From positions 1,411,433-1,475,432 of the forward strand of contig NZ_CP061299.1 of assembly GCF_018687615.1 (NCBI RefSeq): 64,000 nucleotides of DNA, written 5' to 3'. Below, one piece after another: positions 37,328 to 47,034 of the stretch; positions within the stretch are counted from its first letter, which is position 1; the number at the start of each line of letters is the position of its first letter. The DNA comes from Polynucleobacter sp. MWH-CaK5. Its GTDB lineage: Bacteria; Pseudomonadota; Gammaproteobacteria; Burkholderiales; Burkholderiaceae. The notes below the pieces were generated by a model that had not been told where the DNA came from, did no database searches, and was given only the letters and a program-made list of their open reading frames with translations. The translations under genes and the position numbers were made by a program.

Positions 37328-39184
37328 ATGAACCGTTACCCGCTGTGGAAATACCTCGTCATCGTTATAGCGCTTGTTATTGGAGCCCTATACACTCTTC
37401 CTAACTTTTTCGGAGAGGCCCCGGCAGTACAAATCTCAGCGGGTAAAGTCACTGTAAAGATTGACGGCAATATGCAAGAGCGCATTGCCGACATCTTAAA
37501 AAGCGCACAAATTGAACCAAAAGGTATCCAGTTTGAACGCATTGGTGCTAACGGCACAATCAAGATTCGTCTTGCCAACACCGATACTCAATTAAAAGCC
37601 AAGGATGTTTTACAAAAATCCTTGAACCCAGATAGCAATGATCAAAGTTATGTCATTGCCCTCAATCTAATCTCTAATACACCAGCATGGCTCAGCTCTA
37701 TGGGCGCAATGCCAATGTACCTAGGTCTTGACCTAAGAGGCGGCGTTCACTTCCTTTTGCAAGTGGACATGAGGGGCGCATTACAAAAGAAATTAGAAAG
37801 CTTGAGCACTGATACTCGCTCACAGCTTCGTGAAAAAGGTTTACGTCACTCTGGCATCGAGCGTCAGGGTGACACAATTATTGTTAGATTCTCAAAGCAA
37901 GAAGACGCAGCAAGTGCCAGAACTTTACTGAACACCAATTTACAGAGTCTTGACTTCAATGTTGAGAAGTCTGCTGACGGATTTAAATTGGTCGGCCAAT
38001 TCAAAGACTCTGCGATCAAAGAAGTTCAAGAAAATGCTGTCAAACAAAACATCACCACCCTTCACAATCGTGTGAATGAATTAGGTGTGGCAGAACCAGT
38101 GATTCAACAGCAAGGTCAAGACAGAATCATTGTGCAATTGCCAGGCGTTCAAGATACAGCCAGAGCAAAAGACATCATCGGACGTACAGCAACACTTGAG
38201 TCTCGCTTAGCAGACCCAGTTAAAACCTATTTACTATCTGGCGAATTGCCACCTCCTGGCTCTGATGTTTTCAAGATGGGTGATGGTCGTCAAGTTGTCT
38301 TTAAGAAGTCAGTGATTTTTAGTGGCGACCGAATCACCAGCGCCTCAGCAGGCTTTGATTCAAATCAACGCCCAGCCGTGAACATTACCTTGGACTCTGC
38401 TGGTGGACGTGTGATGCAAGAAATCACTCGTGAGAACATTGGCAAGCCAATGGGCATGATTCTTTTTGAAAAGGGTCGCGGCGAAGTATTAACAGTTGCA
38501 ACGATTCAAAGCGAATTTGGCGCAAAGTTCCAAATCACTGGCCAGCCAAGTACTGACAGCGCGAATGATCTAGCTCTATTGTTGCGCGCAGGTTCATTGG
38601 CCGCTCCAATGGAAATTATTGAAGAAAGAACCATTGGCCCTAGCTTGGGTGCTGAAAATATTTCAATGGGCTTTAACTCAGTGATTTATGGATTTATCGC
38701 GATTGCGATATTCATGATTGCCTACTACCTGCTATTTGGTGTTTTCTCTGTTTTAGCCTTATCGGTCAACTTATTCTTATTGGTGGCAGTACTTTCAATG
38801 CTGCAAGCCACATTAACTCTTCCAGGTATTGCGGCGATGGCTCTTGCTTTGGGTATGGCAATTGACTCCAACGTTTTGATCAACGAGCGTATTCGTGAAG
38901 AGTTGCGTGCAGGTGCTACCCCACAGGCTGCCATTGCAACTGGCTTTGAAAAAGCTTGGGGAACCATCCTTGACTCAAACATCACCACCCTGATCGCTGG
39001 TATCGCCTTGTTAGCCTTCGGCTCTGGTCCAGTGAGAGGTTTTGCTGTTGTTCACAGTTTGGGCATCCTTACATCGATGTTCTCTGCGGTATTTTTCGCA
39101 AGAGGCCTTGCCAATCTTTGGTACGGTCGCAAGAAAAAACTCGATAAATTATCAATTGGCCAAGTTTGGCGCCCTACTGAATAA
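37328..39184 (+). CDS. secD: Protein translocase subunit SecD
   Basis: A 618-residue SecD that uses the proton gradient to pull secreted proteins out of SecYEG. A first transmembrane helix (residues about 7-25) is followed by a periplasmic P1 region with GLDLRGGVHFLLQVD and a C-terminal bundle of five helices with ALALGMAIDSNVLINERIREELR. Length and motifs are normal. Confidence 0.97.
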   Translation: MNRYPLWKYLVIVIALVIGALYTLPNFFGEAPAVQISAGKVTVKIDGNMQERIADILKSAQIEPKGIQFERIGANGTIKIRLANTDTQLKAKDVLQKSLNPDSNDQSYVIALNLISNTPAWLSSMGAMPMYLGLDLRGGVHFLLQVDMRGALQKKLESLSTDTRSQLREKGLRHSGIERQGDTIIVRFSKQEDAASARTLLNTNLQSLDFNVEKSADGFKLVGQFKDSAIKEVQENAVKQNITTLHNRVNELGVAEPVIQQQGQDRIIVQLPGVQDTARAKDIIGRTATLESRLADPVKTYLLSGELPPPGSDVFKMGDGRQVVFKKSVIFSGDRITSASAGFDSNQRPAVNITLDSAGGRVMQEITRENIGKPMGMILFEKGRGEVLTVATIQSEFGAKFQITGQPSTDSANDLALLLRAGSLAAPMEIIEERTIGPSLGAENISMGFNSVIYGFIAIAIFMIAYYLLFGVFSVLALSVNLFLLVAVLSMLQATLTLPGIAAMALALGMAIDSNVLINERIREELRAGATPQAAIATGFEKAWGTILDSNITTLIAGIALLAFGSGPVRGFAVVHSLGILTSMFSAVFFARGLANLWYGRKKKLDKLSIGQVWRPTE

Positions 39185-39196
39185 AAGGTAAACATC

Positions 39197-40174
39197 ATGG
39201 AATTTTTTCGTATCCGCCGTGACATTCCCTTTATGCGCCATGCCTTGGTGCTAAATGCAATTTCCGCGATCACTTTTCTAGCCGCCATCTTTTTCTTAGC
39301 CACCAAAGGCTTGCATCTATCTGTTGAGTTCACAGGTGGAACAGTCATGGAAATCAGCTACCAACAAGCGGCTCCTTTAAACACCATCAGAGCAGACTTG
39401 AATAAGCTTGGCTATGAAGATGTGCAAGTTCAAAACTTTGGCAGCTCAAAGGACGTTTTGATTCGCTTGCCACTCCAAAGAAATGCTGAAGGCGCAGCCA
39501 TCTCATCTTCACAGCAAAGTAATCAAGTACTTGATACGCTTAAAGCATCAAATGCTGACGTTACTTTAAAGCGCGTTGAGTTCGTAGGACCTCAAGTAGG
39601 TAAAGAATTGGCAACAGATGGCTTATTGGCTCTTCTGTTCGTTATTCTAGGTATCGTTATTTACCTATCGATTCGTTTCGAGTGGAAGTTTGCTTTGGCA
39701 GGTATTTTGGCCAACCTTCACGACGTTGTGATCATTTTGGGATTCTTTGCTTTATTCCAATGGGAATTCTCTCTATCAGTTTTAGCAGCGGTTCTTGCGG
39801 TCCTTGGATACTCAGTAAACGAGTCTGTGGTTATTTTTGACCGCATCAGAGAAAACTTCCGCAAGTACAGAAAAATGGAAGTATCTGCAGTGATCGATAA
39901 CGCCATCACCAGCACCACCAGCAGAACGATCATCACTCATGGCAGTACACAGATGATGGTTTTAGCCATGTTGCTATTTGGCGGTCCAACGCTTTACTAC
40001 TTCTCTTTGGCTCTGACCATCGGTATCTTGTTTGGTATTTATTCTTCAGTATTCGTTGCTGCAGCCTTAGCGATGTGGTTTGGTATCAAGCGTGAAGATC
40101 TTGTGGCTGCTGAAACAAAAGCCGCTGCAACTACTGGCAAATCTGATGACCCTAACTTTGGGGCTCAAGTTTAA
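39197..40174 (+). CDS. secF: Protein translocase subunit SecF
   Basis: A 325-residue SecF, partner of SecD. Residues near the N-terminus form a helix followed by GLHLSVEFTGGTVMEI; the conserved VVIILGFFALF and VLGYSVNESVVIFDRIREN lie in the transmembrane bundle. It is the last gene of the queA-tgt-yajC-secD-secF run and is followed by a terminator at 40200-40227. Confidence 0.97.
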   Translation: MEFFRIRRDIPFMRHALVLNAISAITFLAAIFFLATKGLHLSVEFTGGTVMEISYQQAAPLNTIRADLNKLGYEDVQVQNFGSSKDVLIRLPLQRNAEGAAISSSQQSNQVLDTLKASNADVTLKRVEFVGPQVGKELATDGLLALLFVILGIVIYLSIRFEWKFALAGILANLHDVVIILGFFALFQWEFSLSVLAAVLAVLGYSVNESVVIFDRIRENFRKYRKMEVSAVIDNAITSTTSRTIITHGSTQMMVLAMLLFGGPTLYYFSLALTIGILFGIYSSVFVAAALAMWFGIKREDLVAAETKAAATTGKSDDPNFGAQV

Positions 40175-40199
40175 AAAGTTTGAAGCATCTCTAATAAAC

Positions 40200-40227
40200 A
40201 AAAAAGCAGGCAATTGCCCGCTTTTTT
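40200..40227. terminator. Bidirectional terminator between secF and terC
   Basis: Stem GCAGGC / GCCCGC (one A-C mismatch) with a short AATT loop, flanked by A6 and T6 runs (40200-40227). It can serve both the plus-strand secF operon and the convergent TerC gene. Confidence 0.75.
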
Positions 40228-40289
40228 GTTGTCTTCCTCAGTAACCCTTAATAACCCTTAATGAGTCATCAATATTTATTGACCGTTAT

Positions 40290-40976
40290 TTAAATAGTCA
40301 CTGCAGCTTTTTTACTCGACTTCTTAGATAGCTTGAACTGAATTGCTGTCAATGCAATAGCAAACATCCATGGAGATAGTTTGAGTATCCAAGGATCTAC
40401 ACCTGCAAGGTAGTCAACGAACAAGATCTCTTTCAAAACCATTTGAACAGATACGGCAAACAGAACAAAGCCACCGATAAAAACAGCGTTCGGCCAACGA
40501 TCCAAAATCTTGGTCACCATGCTAGAACCGAAAATAACCACTGGGATACTGATCAACAATCCCATGATGATGAAGCCCCAATTACCGTTTGCAGCTGCGG
40601 CAATACCCAAGGCGTTATCAACACCCATGACAGCATCTGCAATCACGATGGTTGTAATGGCTGACCAAAACGTATCGGCCGCTTTAACTTCTTCGTGGTC
40701 GTCCTGGAAGGCTAACTTCCAACCAATCCATACCAAAGCAATGCCGCCCACAAGTCTTAAACCAGGAAGCATCATGAGGTAAGTGATGATGGCGACAGAA
40801 ATAAAACGAATCGCGATGGCGCCAAAGGTGCCCCAGAAAATTGCTTTTTTACGCAAATGTGGTGGCAATCGATTCGCTGCCATACCAATCACTAAAGCGT
40901 TGTCTCCTGCGAGCACTAGGTCGATGAGAATAATCGCCAAAACAGCCCAAATAGCATCAATGGACATGAAATCCAT
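40290..40976 (-). CDS. TerC family membrane protein (probable manganese exporter)
   Basis: A 228-residue TerC/YkoY-type protein with about seven membrane segments. The conserved acidic motifs are LAGDNALVIGMA near residue 23 and DAVMGVDNALGIAAA near residue 114. Members such as Alx and YkoY export Mn2+ or metallate secreted enzymes. The assignment to Mn is strengthened here by a yybP-ykoY riboswitch directly upstream. The ribosome site AAAAAGGAA lies close to the riboswitch 3' end. Confidence 0.85.
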   Translation of the reverse strand: MDFMSIDAIWAVLAIILIDLVLAGDNALVIGMAANRLPPHLRKKAIFWGTFGAIAIRFISVAIITYLMMLPGLRLVGGIALVWIGWKLAFQDDHEEVKAADTFWSAITTIVIADAVMGVDNALGIAAAANGNWGFIIMGLLISIPVVIFGSSMVTKILDRWPNAVFIGGFVLFAVSVQMVLKEILFVDYLAGVDPWILKLSPWMFAIALTAIQFKLSKKSSKKAAVTI

Positions 40977-40994
40977 AGAAATTCCTTTTTATAG

Positions 40995-41108
40995 TATTTG
41001 GTCTTGCCAAGGACCCATTCCCCTCATGTACCGGGCGCTTAAACGCCGTGTTGACGATACAAAAGACTCATGACTATGAGCTGGCTACTCCCCAGTGTTT
41101 TGAGGGAT
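40995..41108 (-). ncRNA. yybP-ykoY manganese riboswitch upstream of terC
   Basis: Read on the minus strand, the leader contains the conserved GGGGAGTAGCC (41083-41093), then CGTCAACAC, and at the 3' side TTGGCAAGACC (41000-41010), matching in order the conserved elements of the Mn2+-sensing yybP-ykoY family (as in E. coli alx and mntP leaders). The gene controlled is a TerC homologue, a usual target. Exact ends are estimated. Confidence 0.85.
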
Positions 41109-41166
41109 TCTATAGAAGTAATGGCATTAACCATTAAACCTTATAAAGATTAGGGATTTGATCTAG

Positions 41167-42513
41167 CTAGGAAAGGGTTTCCCGAACAACTGCGACGATC
41201 TTTTTGGTGGCGCCTGTGTGTTGATTCGCAAAATCTAGAGCATTGGTACTCATTTCTTCTTTGACTTGATGATTGGTCAATAGCAAATCCATGGCTTTCA
41301 CCAAATCATCAATATCGGCAATTCGAATCGCAGCCCTAGAATCAATCACATCTGCACTCGCTTGCTGAAAATTAAAGGTGTGCTCGCCCAATATGATTGG
41401 ACGACCCAATGCACATGCTTCAATGAAATTTTGACCACCCAAAGGCAACAAACTTCCGCCCATGATCACAATGTCAGATAAGGCGTAATAAAAACTCATC
41501 TCCCCCATCGAGTCGCCAAGTATCACTCCACCTTGATTAATGGCGTCAGTAAATTCTTGATCACCGAGGCTTGATCGACGCAAGACCTTTGGAAAGATTG
41601 ACTGTAATTGAGTAAAAACATCATCAAAACGCTGTGGATGCCTTGGCACAATTAATAAACAAAAAAGTTGGGCATCACTGGCACTTTCTTTGGTCTTAAG
41701 AAACTTTTGCCATGCCTCAATGATCAATGATTCTTCACCATCTCTGGTGCTGGCTGCACAAACAATTTGAACCTGATGAGTCAGTTGCTTCTTTAAAGCT
41801 AAGGCATGTTCAATCTGCTCAAGATGAGGCAGTACATCAAACTTCAAATTACCCGTGACCATCATGTTGCTTAAGCCCAGAGAACCATAACGCTTGGCAT
41901 CCAAACTTGTTTGAGCCAAAATTTTTGTGAACGACTGATAAATTAATCGAGCGAAATTTGAAAAGCGCCCAATGCGACGTGCGCTGCGCTCAGACAATCT
42001 GGCATTGATAAGAATGACCGGTAAAGACTTTTGACGAGCAGACAAAATCAATCTTGGCCAAACCTCGGTCTCCATGATCAAACCAACTTTGATTGAAAAG
42101 TATCGGTAGAAAGAATCAACAGCCCAATGAATATCGTAGGGGAGATAGCTTTGCACCAATTGGCCAGAGGCAATGTGCTCGGCAAACAACTGGCGCCCAG
42201 TATCTCTTCCAGTAGGCGTCATATGAGTCAATAAGATCTTTTCGCCACTCTGGATCAAGGTATCAATCAATGGAGCAGCCGCTCTTGTTTCACCCACTGA
42301 TACTGCGTGTACCCAAATACGTGGAGTTGCTCCGCTGATGGGCCAAGACAAGCCCAAGCGCTCATTGATGTGCTCTCTGTAGCCTTGTTGCATCCTGCCC
42401 TTCCATAGCAAACGAGCAAGCGCCAAGGGCAAGGCCAGATACCAAACAAATTGGTAAAGCCCCAACCATAGTCGTTGACTGACACTCATTGGGGCATGAC
42501 CTGCAGACGTCAT
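41167..42513 (-). CDS. waaA: 3-deoxy-D-manno-octulosonic acid (Kdo) transferase
   Basis: A 448-residue Kdo transferase (WaaA/KdtA) that adds Kdo to lipid IV-A in lipopolysaccharide synthesis. Motifs: RIWVHAVSVGETRAAAPLI in the N-terminal GT-B domain, MMVTGNLKFD in the middle, and GGSLLPLGGQNFIEACALGRPIILGEHTFNF in the donor-binding half. An N-terminal hydrophobic segment anchors it to the membrane. ATG 42513 overlaps the purB stop by one base (TAATG); a second ATG lies eight codons later. Confidence 0.94.
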   Translation of the reverse strand: MTSAGHAPMSVSQRLWLGLYQFVWYLALPLALARLLWKGRMQQGYREHINERLGLSWPISGATPRIWVHAVSVGETRAAAPLIDTLIQSGEKILLTHMTPTGRDTGRQLFAEHIASGQLVQSYLPYDIHWAVDSFYRYFSIKVGLIMETEVWPRLILSARQKSLPVILINARLSERSARRIGRFSNFARLIYQSFTKILAQTSLDAKRYGSLGLSNMMVTGNLKFDVLPHLEQIEHALALKKQLTHQVQIVCAASTRDGEESLIIEAWQKFLKTKESASDAQLFCLLIVPRHPQRFDDVFTQLQSIFPKVLRRSSLGDQEFTDAINQGGVILGDSMGEMSFYYALSDIVIMGGSLLPLGGQNFIEACALGRPIILGEHTFNFQQASADVIDSRAAIRIADIDDLVKAMDLLLTNHQVKEEMSTNALDFANQHTGATKKIVAVVRETLS

Positions 42514-43892
42514 TATTTTTTTAGACGCTGCGCTAACTCTGTTGCTTTACCGATATAAGAAGCAGGAGTCATTTCTAACAGAAGTTTCTTGGCATCATCC
42601 GGAATCGCCAAACCTTGGATGAAGCTTCTCAAACCTTCTGGAGTAATACCTTTACCTCTGGTCAACTCTTTTAACTGCTCATAAGGATTAGGCACACCAA
42701 AACGACGCATCACTGTTTGCACAGGCTCTGCCAATACTTCCCAGCAATTGTTCAGATCTTCAGCCAAACGCTCTGGGTTGGTTTCTAATTTACCCAAACC
42801 TTTGAGTGCGCTGTCGTAGGCCAACAGACTATGACCCAAGGCAGTACCCAAATTACGCAAAACTGTTGAATCTGTTAAATCTCTTTGCCAACGTGACACA
42901 GGTAATTTTTCTGACAAATGCTTCAACAATGCATTTGCAATACCCAAGTTACCTTCTGAGTTCTCAAAATCAATTGGGTTCACTTTGTGCGGCATGGTGG
43001 ATGAGCCGATTTCACCTGCTTTGGTTTTTTGTTTGAAATAACCAACAGAGATGTAACCCCAAATATCACGGTTCATATCTAGCAAAATCGTATTGGCTCT
43101 GGCAACCGCATCAAACAACTCAGCCATGTAGTCATGAGGCTCGATCTGAATGGTGTATGGATTGAACTCCAAACCTAAGCGCTTCTCAACCACTTCCTTA
43201 GAAAACTTTTCCCAATCCACATCTGGATACGCAGACAAGTGAGCGTTGTAGTTACCCACAGCGCCATTCATCTTTCCAAGCAAAGGTACTCTTTCAATGT
43301 TGGCGATCGCTCTTTGCAAACGCATCGCCACGTTCGCCATCTCTTTACCCAAGGTTGTTGGTGAGGCAGGCTGTCCATGTGTGCGAGACAACATTGGCAC
43401 ATCCGCATTCGCCACAGCCAAATAAGTCAAAGCTGTCAAAAGCTCACGTAATTTAGGCAAGATCACTTCTTCGCGAGCGCCCTTCAGCATCAAACCATGG
43501 GATGTGTTGTTGATATCTTCCGATGTGCAAGCAAAGTGAATAAATTCGCTGGCCTTTTCTAATTCAGCGTGGCCAACCACCTTTTCTTTCATCCAATATT
43601 CAACAGCTTTCACGTCATGATTGGTCACAGCTTCAATGGCTTTGATTCTTTCTGCATCCGTATCAGAAAAATCTGCGACCAATTTCAACAAAACAGCCTC
43701 AGCATTGGCGCTAAAACTTGGGAAATCAGGCAATTTGGCTTGAGATAGGGCAATTAACCAGTGAACCTCAACCTGGACGCGCTGCTTCATAAAAGCAGCC
43801 TCTGATAACCAAGGGCGCAAACCGTCAGTTTTTGAGGCATAACGGCCATCCAAAGGGGATAAAGCACTTAATGTAGATAGTTGAGTAGTCAC
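42513..43892 (-). CDS. purB: Adenylosuccinate lyase
   Basis: A 459-residue PurB that splits SAICAR and adenylosuccinate in purine synthesis. The fumarase-superfamily signature GSSTMPHKVNPIDFENSEGN, with the catalytic serine loop, is plain, and the N-terminal LSALSPLDGRYASK is typical. The length fits the E. coli-type (about 456-residue) branch. It is first in a purB-waaA transcript and divergent from the glutathione transferase gene. Confidence 0.97.
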   Translation of the reverse strand: MTTQLSTLSALSPLDGRYASKTDGLRPWLSEAAFMKQRVQVEVHWLIALSQAKLPDFPSFSANAEAVLLKLVADFSDTDAERIKAIEAVTNHDVKAVEYWMKEKVVGHAELEKASEFIHFACTSEDINNTSHGLMLKGAREEVILPKLRELLTALTYLAVANADVPMLSRTHGQPASPTTLGKEMANVAMRLQRAIANIERVPLLGKMNGAVGNYNAHLSAYPDVDWEKFSKEVVEKRLGLEFNPYTIQIEPHDYMAELFDAVARANTILLDMNRDIWGYISVGYFKQKTKAGEIGSSTMPHKVNPIDFENSEGNLGIANALLKHLSEKLPVSRWQRDLTDSTVLRNLGTALGHSLLAYDSALKGLGKLETNPERLAEDLNNCWEVLAEPVQTVMRRFGVPNPYEQLKELTRGKGITPEGLRSFIQGLAIPDDAKKLLLEMTPASYIGKATELAQRLKK

Positions 43893-43970
43893 AGCTAATT
43901 CCTAAAAAAGCATCGAAAACATGATTTTAGTCCTTCTGAAGGGATTAACCTAAATAGCTATACTTACGCC

Positions 43971-44582
43971 ATGAAATTAATCGGATCACTCACCAGCCCC
44001 TACGTGCGCAAAGCAAGAATTGTTTTCGCGGAAAAGAAAATTGAAGTTCCACTGATTCAAGAGAATGTGTGGAGCCAAGACACCAAGATCATGGAGTCCA
44101 ACCCCCTTGGAAAGGTTCCCTGCTTGGTGATGGACGATGGCGGAGCCATGTTTGACTCACGCGTGATCGTTGAATATGCCGACACGCTAAGTCCTGTGAA
44201 CAAACTCATCCCTGCCTCTGGCAAAGAAAAGGCCGCGGTTAAAACATGGGAAGCTTTAGCAGATGGCATTTTGGATGCTTCAGTGCTCGCAAGATTAGAA
44301 GCAACCTGGAGACCAGATGAGCAAAAAAGCCAAGCCTGGATAGACCGTCAGCTGCATAAAGTGGATGTATCGCTCAAAGCGATGTCTAACGGTTTGGGTG
44401 AGTCTGAATGGTGCTTTGGCACTCAGATGAGTTTGGCTGATATCTCAGTGGGCTGCGCTTTAGATTATTTGATCTTTAGATTTCCAAATATCCAGTGGCA
44501 AGCGACTTACCCAAATTTAGATCGACTTTATAAAAAGTTGATGTCGCGCCCCTCTTTTGCAAACACCGCGCCACCACAATAA
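43971..44582 (+). CDS. Glutathione S-transferase family protein
   Basis: A 203-residue cytosolic GST. The N-terminal thioredoxin-like domain (MKLIGSLTSPYVRKARIVF, then the cis-proline NPLGKVPCL and DSRVIVEYAD) and an all-helical C-terminal domain are visible. The closest named group is YibF-like, where Ser in the LTSPYVRK motif is the likely glutathione-binding residue. The physiological substrate is unknown. Confidence 0.88.
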   Translation: MKLIGSLTSPYVRKARIVFAEKKIEVPLIQENVWSQDTKIMESNPLGKVPCLVMDDGGAMFDSRVIVEYADTLSPVNKLIPASGKEKAAVKTWEALADGILDASVLARLEATWRPDEQKSQAWIDRQLHKVDVSLKAMSNGLGESEWCFGTQMSLADISVGCALDYLIFRFPNIQWQATYPNLDRLYKKLMSRPSFANTAPPQ

Positions 44583-44594
44583 TTAATCTAGTTT

Positions 44595-44620
44595 CACCAG
44601 TTAAATTGTTTTAACTGGTG
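44595..44620. terminator. Hairpin between convergent gst and mnmA
   Basis: CACCAGTTAAA (44595-44605) and TTTAACTGGTG (44610-44620) form an 11-bp perfect stem with a 4-base loop. It overlaps the mnmA stop codon. There is little T-tract, so termination strength is uncertain. Confidence 0.55.
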
Positions 44621-45747
44621 ATAATTCCACCGCCCAAGCAACGGTCACCGTCATACAAAACAGCTGACTGACCCGGCGTGACAGCCCATTGGGCTTGATC
44701 AAACTCTAGCGTGAAACTGTCTGCAGAAACCTGCGTTAATTGACAAGGTGCATCTGATTGTCTGTACCTTGTTTTGGCGGTGTAGTTCTTTGTTGCAGGC
44801 AAACCATCAAACGTCCAACTGATTTGTGATGTGTGTAACACCTTATTCAATAACCATGGATGCTCATGACCTTGAACAATGTAAAGCGAATTGCTCGCCA
44901 TATCTTTTTTCGCCACAAACCATGGATCCCCACTACCATCCTTGCTACCACCCATGCCAATGCCTTTTCTTTGCCCAAGCGTATAAAAAGCCAAACCAAT
45001 GTGCTCACCAATCACCTTACCGTCTTCAGTTTTGATTGGGCCAGGTTTATTAGGTAAATAGCGATTCAAGAAATCTCTAAAAGGTCGTTCACCAATAAAA
45101 CAAATACCTGTTGAATCTTTTTTCTTGGCATTAGGCAAACCAATCATTTCAGCAATTTCTCTCACCATTGATTTTCTGATGCCGCCTAATGGAAAAATGA
45201 CATGGCTTAATTGTTGTTGAGTCAAACGATATAAAAAGTAACTTTGATCTTTGGTGTCATCAATCGCTTTGAGTAAATGAACGCCATCATCAGATCTTGC
45301 AGTTTTTGCGTAATGTCCTGTTGCAATAGCTTGCGCCCCCAAACTGATGGCGTGATCTAAGAAAGCTTTGAATTTAATTTCAGCATTGCATAGAACATCT
45401 GGATTCGGAGTTCTACCTGCTGAGTATTCTTTTAAAAATTCAGCAAAAACTCGATCTTTGTACTCAGCTGCAAAATTGACTGCTTCAACATCAATTCCAA
45501 TTAAATCCGCCACCGAGACAACATCCAACCAATCTTGGCGCGAAGAACAAAATTCACTGTTGTCATCGTCTTCCCAATTCTTCATGAATAGTCCAACAAC
45601 GTGATATCCCTGCTGTTTCAAAATCCAAGCGGCCACAGACGAATCAACTCCTCCAGACATCCCAATCACAACGGTGGCGGGCGGCAAGACTGATGCAGCC
45701 TCCAAAAAGCTTGTGTCAAATACTGGGAAATTCATAGGTGTTGTCAA
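44611..45747 (-). CDS. mnmA: tRNA-specific 2-thiouridylase MnmA
   Basis: A 378-residue MnmA that thiolates U34 of Lys, Glu and Gln tRNAs. The PP-loop GMSGGVDSSVAAWIL binds ATP; the catalytic cysteines are in NPDVLCNAEIKF and DSTGICFIGERPFRDFL. The start at 45747 adds a short N-terminal extension (MTTPMNFPVFDTS...) before the PP-loop; a second ATG four codons later (MNFPVF) is an alternative. Divergent from pntAA. Confidence 0.95.
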   Translation of the reverse strand: MTTPMNFPVFDTSFLEAASVLPPATVVIGMSGGVDSSVAAWILKQQGYHVVGLFMKNWEDDDNSEFCSSRQDWLDVVSVADLIGIDVEAVNFAAEYKDRVFAEFLKEYSAGRTPNPDVLCNAEIKFKAFLDHAISLGAQAIATGHYAKTARSDDGVHLLKAIDDTKDQSYFLYRLTQQQLSHVIFPLGGIRKSMVREIAEMIGLPNAKKKDSTGICFIGERPFRDFLNRYLPNKPGPIKTEDGKVIGEHIGLAFYTLGQRKGIGMGGSKDGSGDPWFVAKKDMASNSLYIVQGHEHPWLLNKVLHTSQISWTFDGLPATKNYTAKTRYRQSDAPCQLTQVSADSFTLEFDQAQWAVTPGQSAVLYDGDRCLGGGIITS

Positions 45748-45878
45748 AATAAGTTACTCATTAAAGTTAGGATAAAGCACTAAATGACCAAAAAAACATA
45801 AAATGGAGGGTCAATTTGATCAGAAATCCCGGAAAATTAGGGTAATCTTAAACTTTTTACAATAACAGGGAGAAACCC

Positions 45879-47012
45879 ATGCGCATTGGCGTGCCCTTAG
45901 AAACGCGGGCGAATGAAACGCGCGTTGCTGCTACACCTGAAACAGTGAAGAAATTCATTGGTCAAGGTCACACAGTTATAGTTCAAAACAATGCTGGCGT
46001 CGCAAGTAGCCAGCCAGATTCTGCTTATGAAGCAGTTGGTGCAAGTATCGGTTCTGCTGCTGATGCATTAGGCGCAGATATTGTGCTGAAAGTCAGAGCA
46101 CCAGATGCCAACGAATTAGCTCAAATGAAATCAAACGCTGTCTTATTGGGCATGCTTGATCCATTTGATAATGCTAATAATGCTGCTATGGCTGCCAAAG
46201 GCATCACTGCCTTTGCTCTTGAAGCTGCTCCAAGAACGACCAGAGCTCAAAGCTTGGACGTTTTGTCGTCACAGGCCAACATTGCTGGTTACAAAGCTGT
46301 GATGGTTGCTGCGAATGAATACCAACGCTTTATGCCAATGTTGATGACAGCTGCTGGAACAGTGAAAGCAGCTCGTGTATTGATTCTTGGTGCAGGTGTT
46401 GCAGGTTTGCAAGCAATTGCGACTGCTAAACGTTTGGGTGCTGTGATTGAAGCCTCAGATGTGCGCCCAGCTGCAAAAGAACAAATTGAATCATTGGGTG
46501 GTAAGTTTGTAGACGTGCCTTTTGAAACTGAAGAAGAACGCGAAATCGCTCAAGGCGTTGGTGGCTATGCCCGTCCAATGCCTGCGTCTTGGATGCAACG
46601 TCAAGCAGCATTGGTTGCAGAACGTGCCAAGCAAGCAGATATCGTGATCGCAACAGCTTTGATCCCAGGCCGTAAAGCACCAACTCTATTGCACTCAGAA
46701 ACTGTTGCACAAATGAAACCGGGTTCAGTGGTGATCGATTTGGCTGCAGGCAAAGGTGACAATGGTGGTGGCAACTGCCCACTCACAGAAGCAGATAAAG
46801 TGGTTGTGAAGCATGGCGTTAAATTAGTTGGTTACACCAACTTAGCTAGCATGGTTGCAGCAGATGCATCTGCGCTGTATGCACGCAATCTTCTAGACTT
46901 CATGAAGCTCATCGTTGACAAGGAAGCAGCTTTGGCTATTCCGACTGATGATGACATCGTGACAGCCTGCTTGATGTGTCAAAACGGTCAAGTTCTTCGT
47001 CAGAACGCATAA
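45879..47012 (+). CDS. pntAA: NAD(P) transhydrogenase alpha subunit, part 1 (NAD-binding)
   Basis: A 377-residue soluble domain I of proton-translocating transhydrogenase. It begins MRIGVPLETRANETRVAATPETVKKF and holds the NAD-binding LILGAGVAGLQAIATAKRLGA. The alpha subunit is split here into pntAA and pntAB, as in Rhodospirillum, instead of the single PntA of E. coli. TACAAT at 45858-45863 and GGGAG before the ATG are plausible expression signals. The enzyme supplies NADPH from NADH using the proton gradient. Confidence 0.95.
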   Translation: MRIGVPLETRANETRVAATPETVKKFIGQGHTVIVQNNAGVASSQPDSAYEAVGASIGSAADALGADIVLKVRAPDANELAQMKSNAVLLGMLDPFDNANNAAMAAKGITAFALEAAPRTTRAQSLDVLSSQANIAGYKAVMVAANEYQRFMPMLMTAAGTVKAARVLILGAGVAGLQAIATAKRLGAVIEASDVRPAAKEQIESLGGKFVDVPFETEEEREIAQGVGGYARPMPASWMQRQAALVAERAKQADIVIATALIPGRKAPTLLHSETVAQMKPGSVVIDLAAGKGDNGGGNCPLTEADKVVVKHGVKLVGYTNLASMVAADASALYARNLLDFMKLIVDKEAALAIPTDDDIVTACLMCQNGQVLRQNA

Positions 47013-47034
47013 GAAGAATTACAAGGAAAAAATC

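Noticed and set aside
40238..40262. Two tandem copies of TAACCCTTAA after secF
   Set aside because: Only two copies in a short intergenic gap; the nearby hairpin already accounts for termination.
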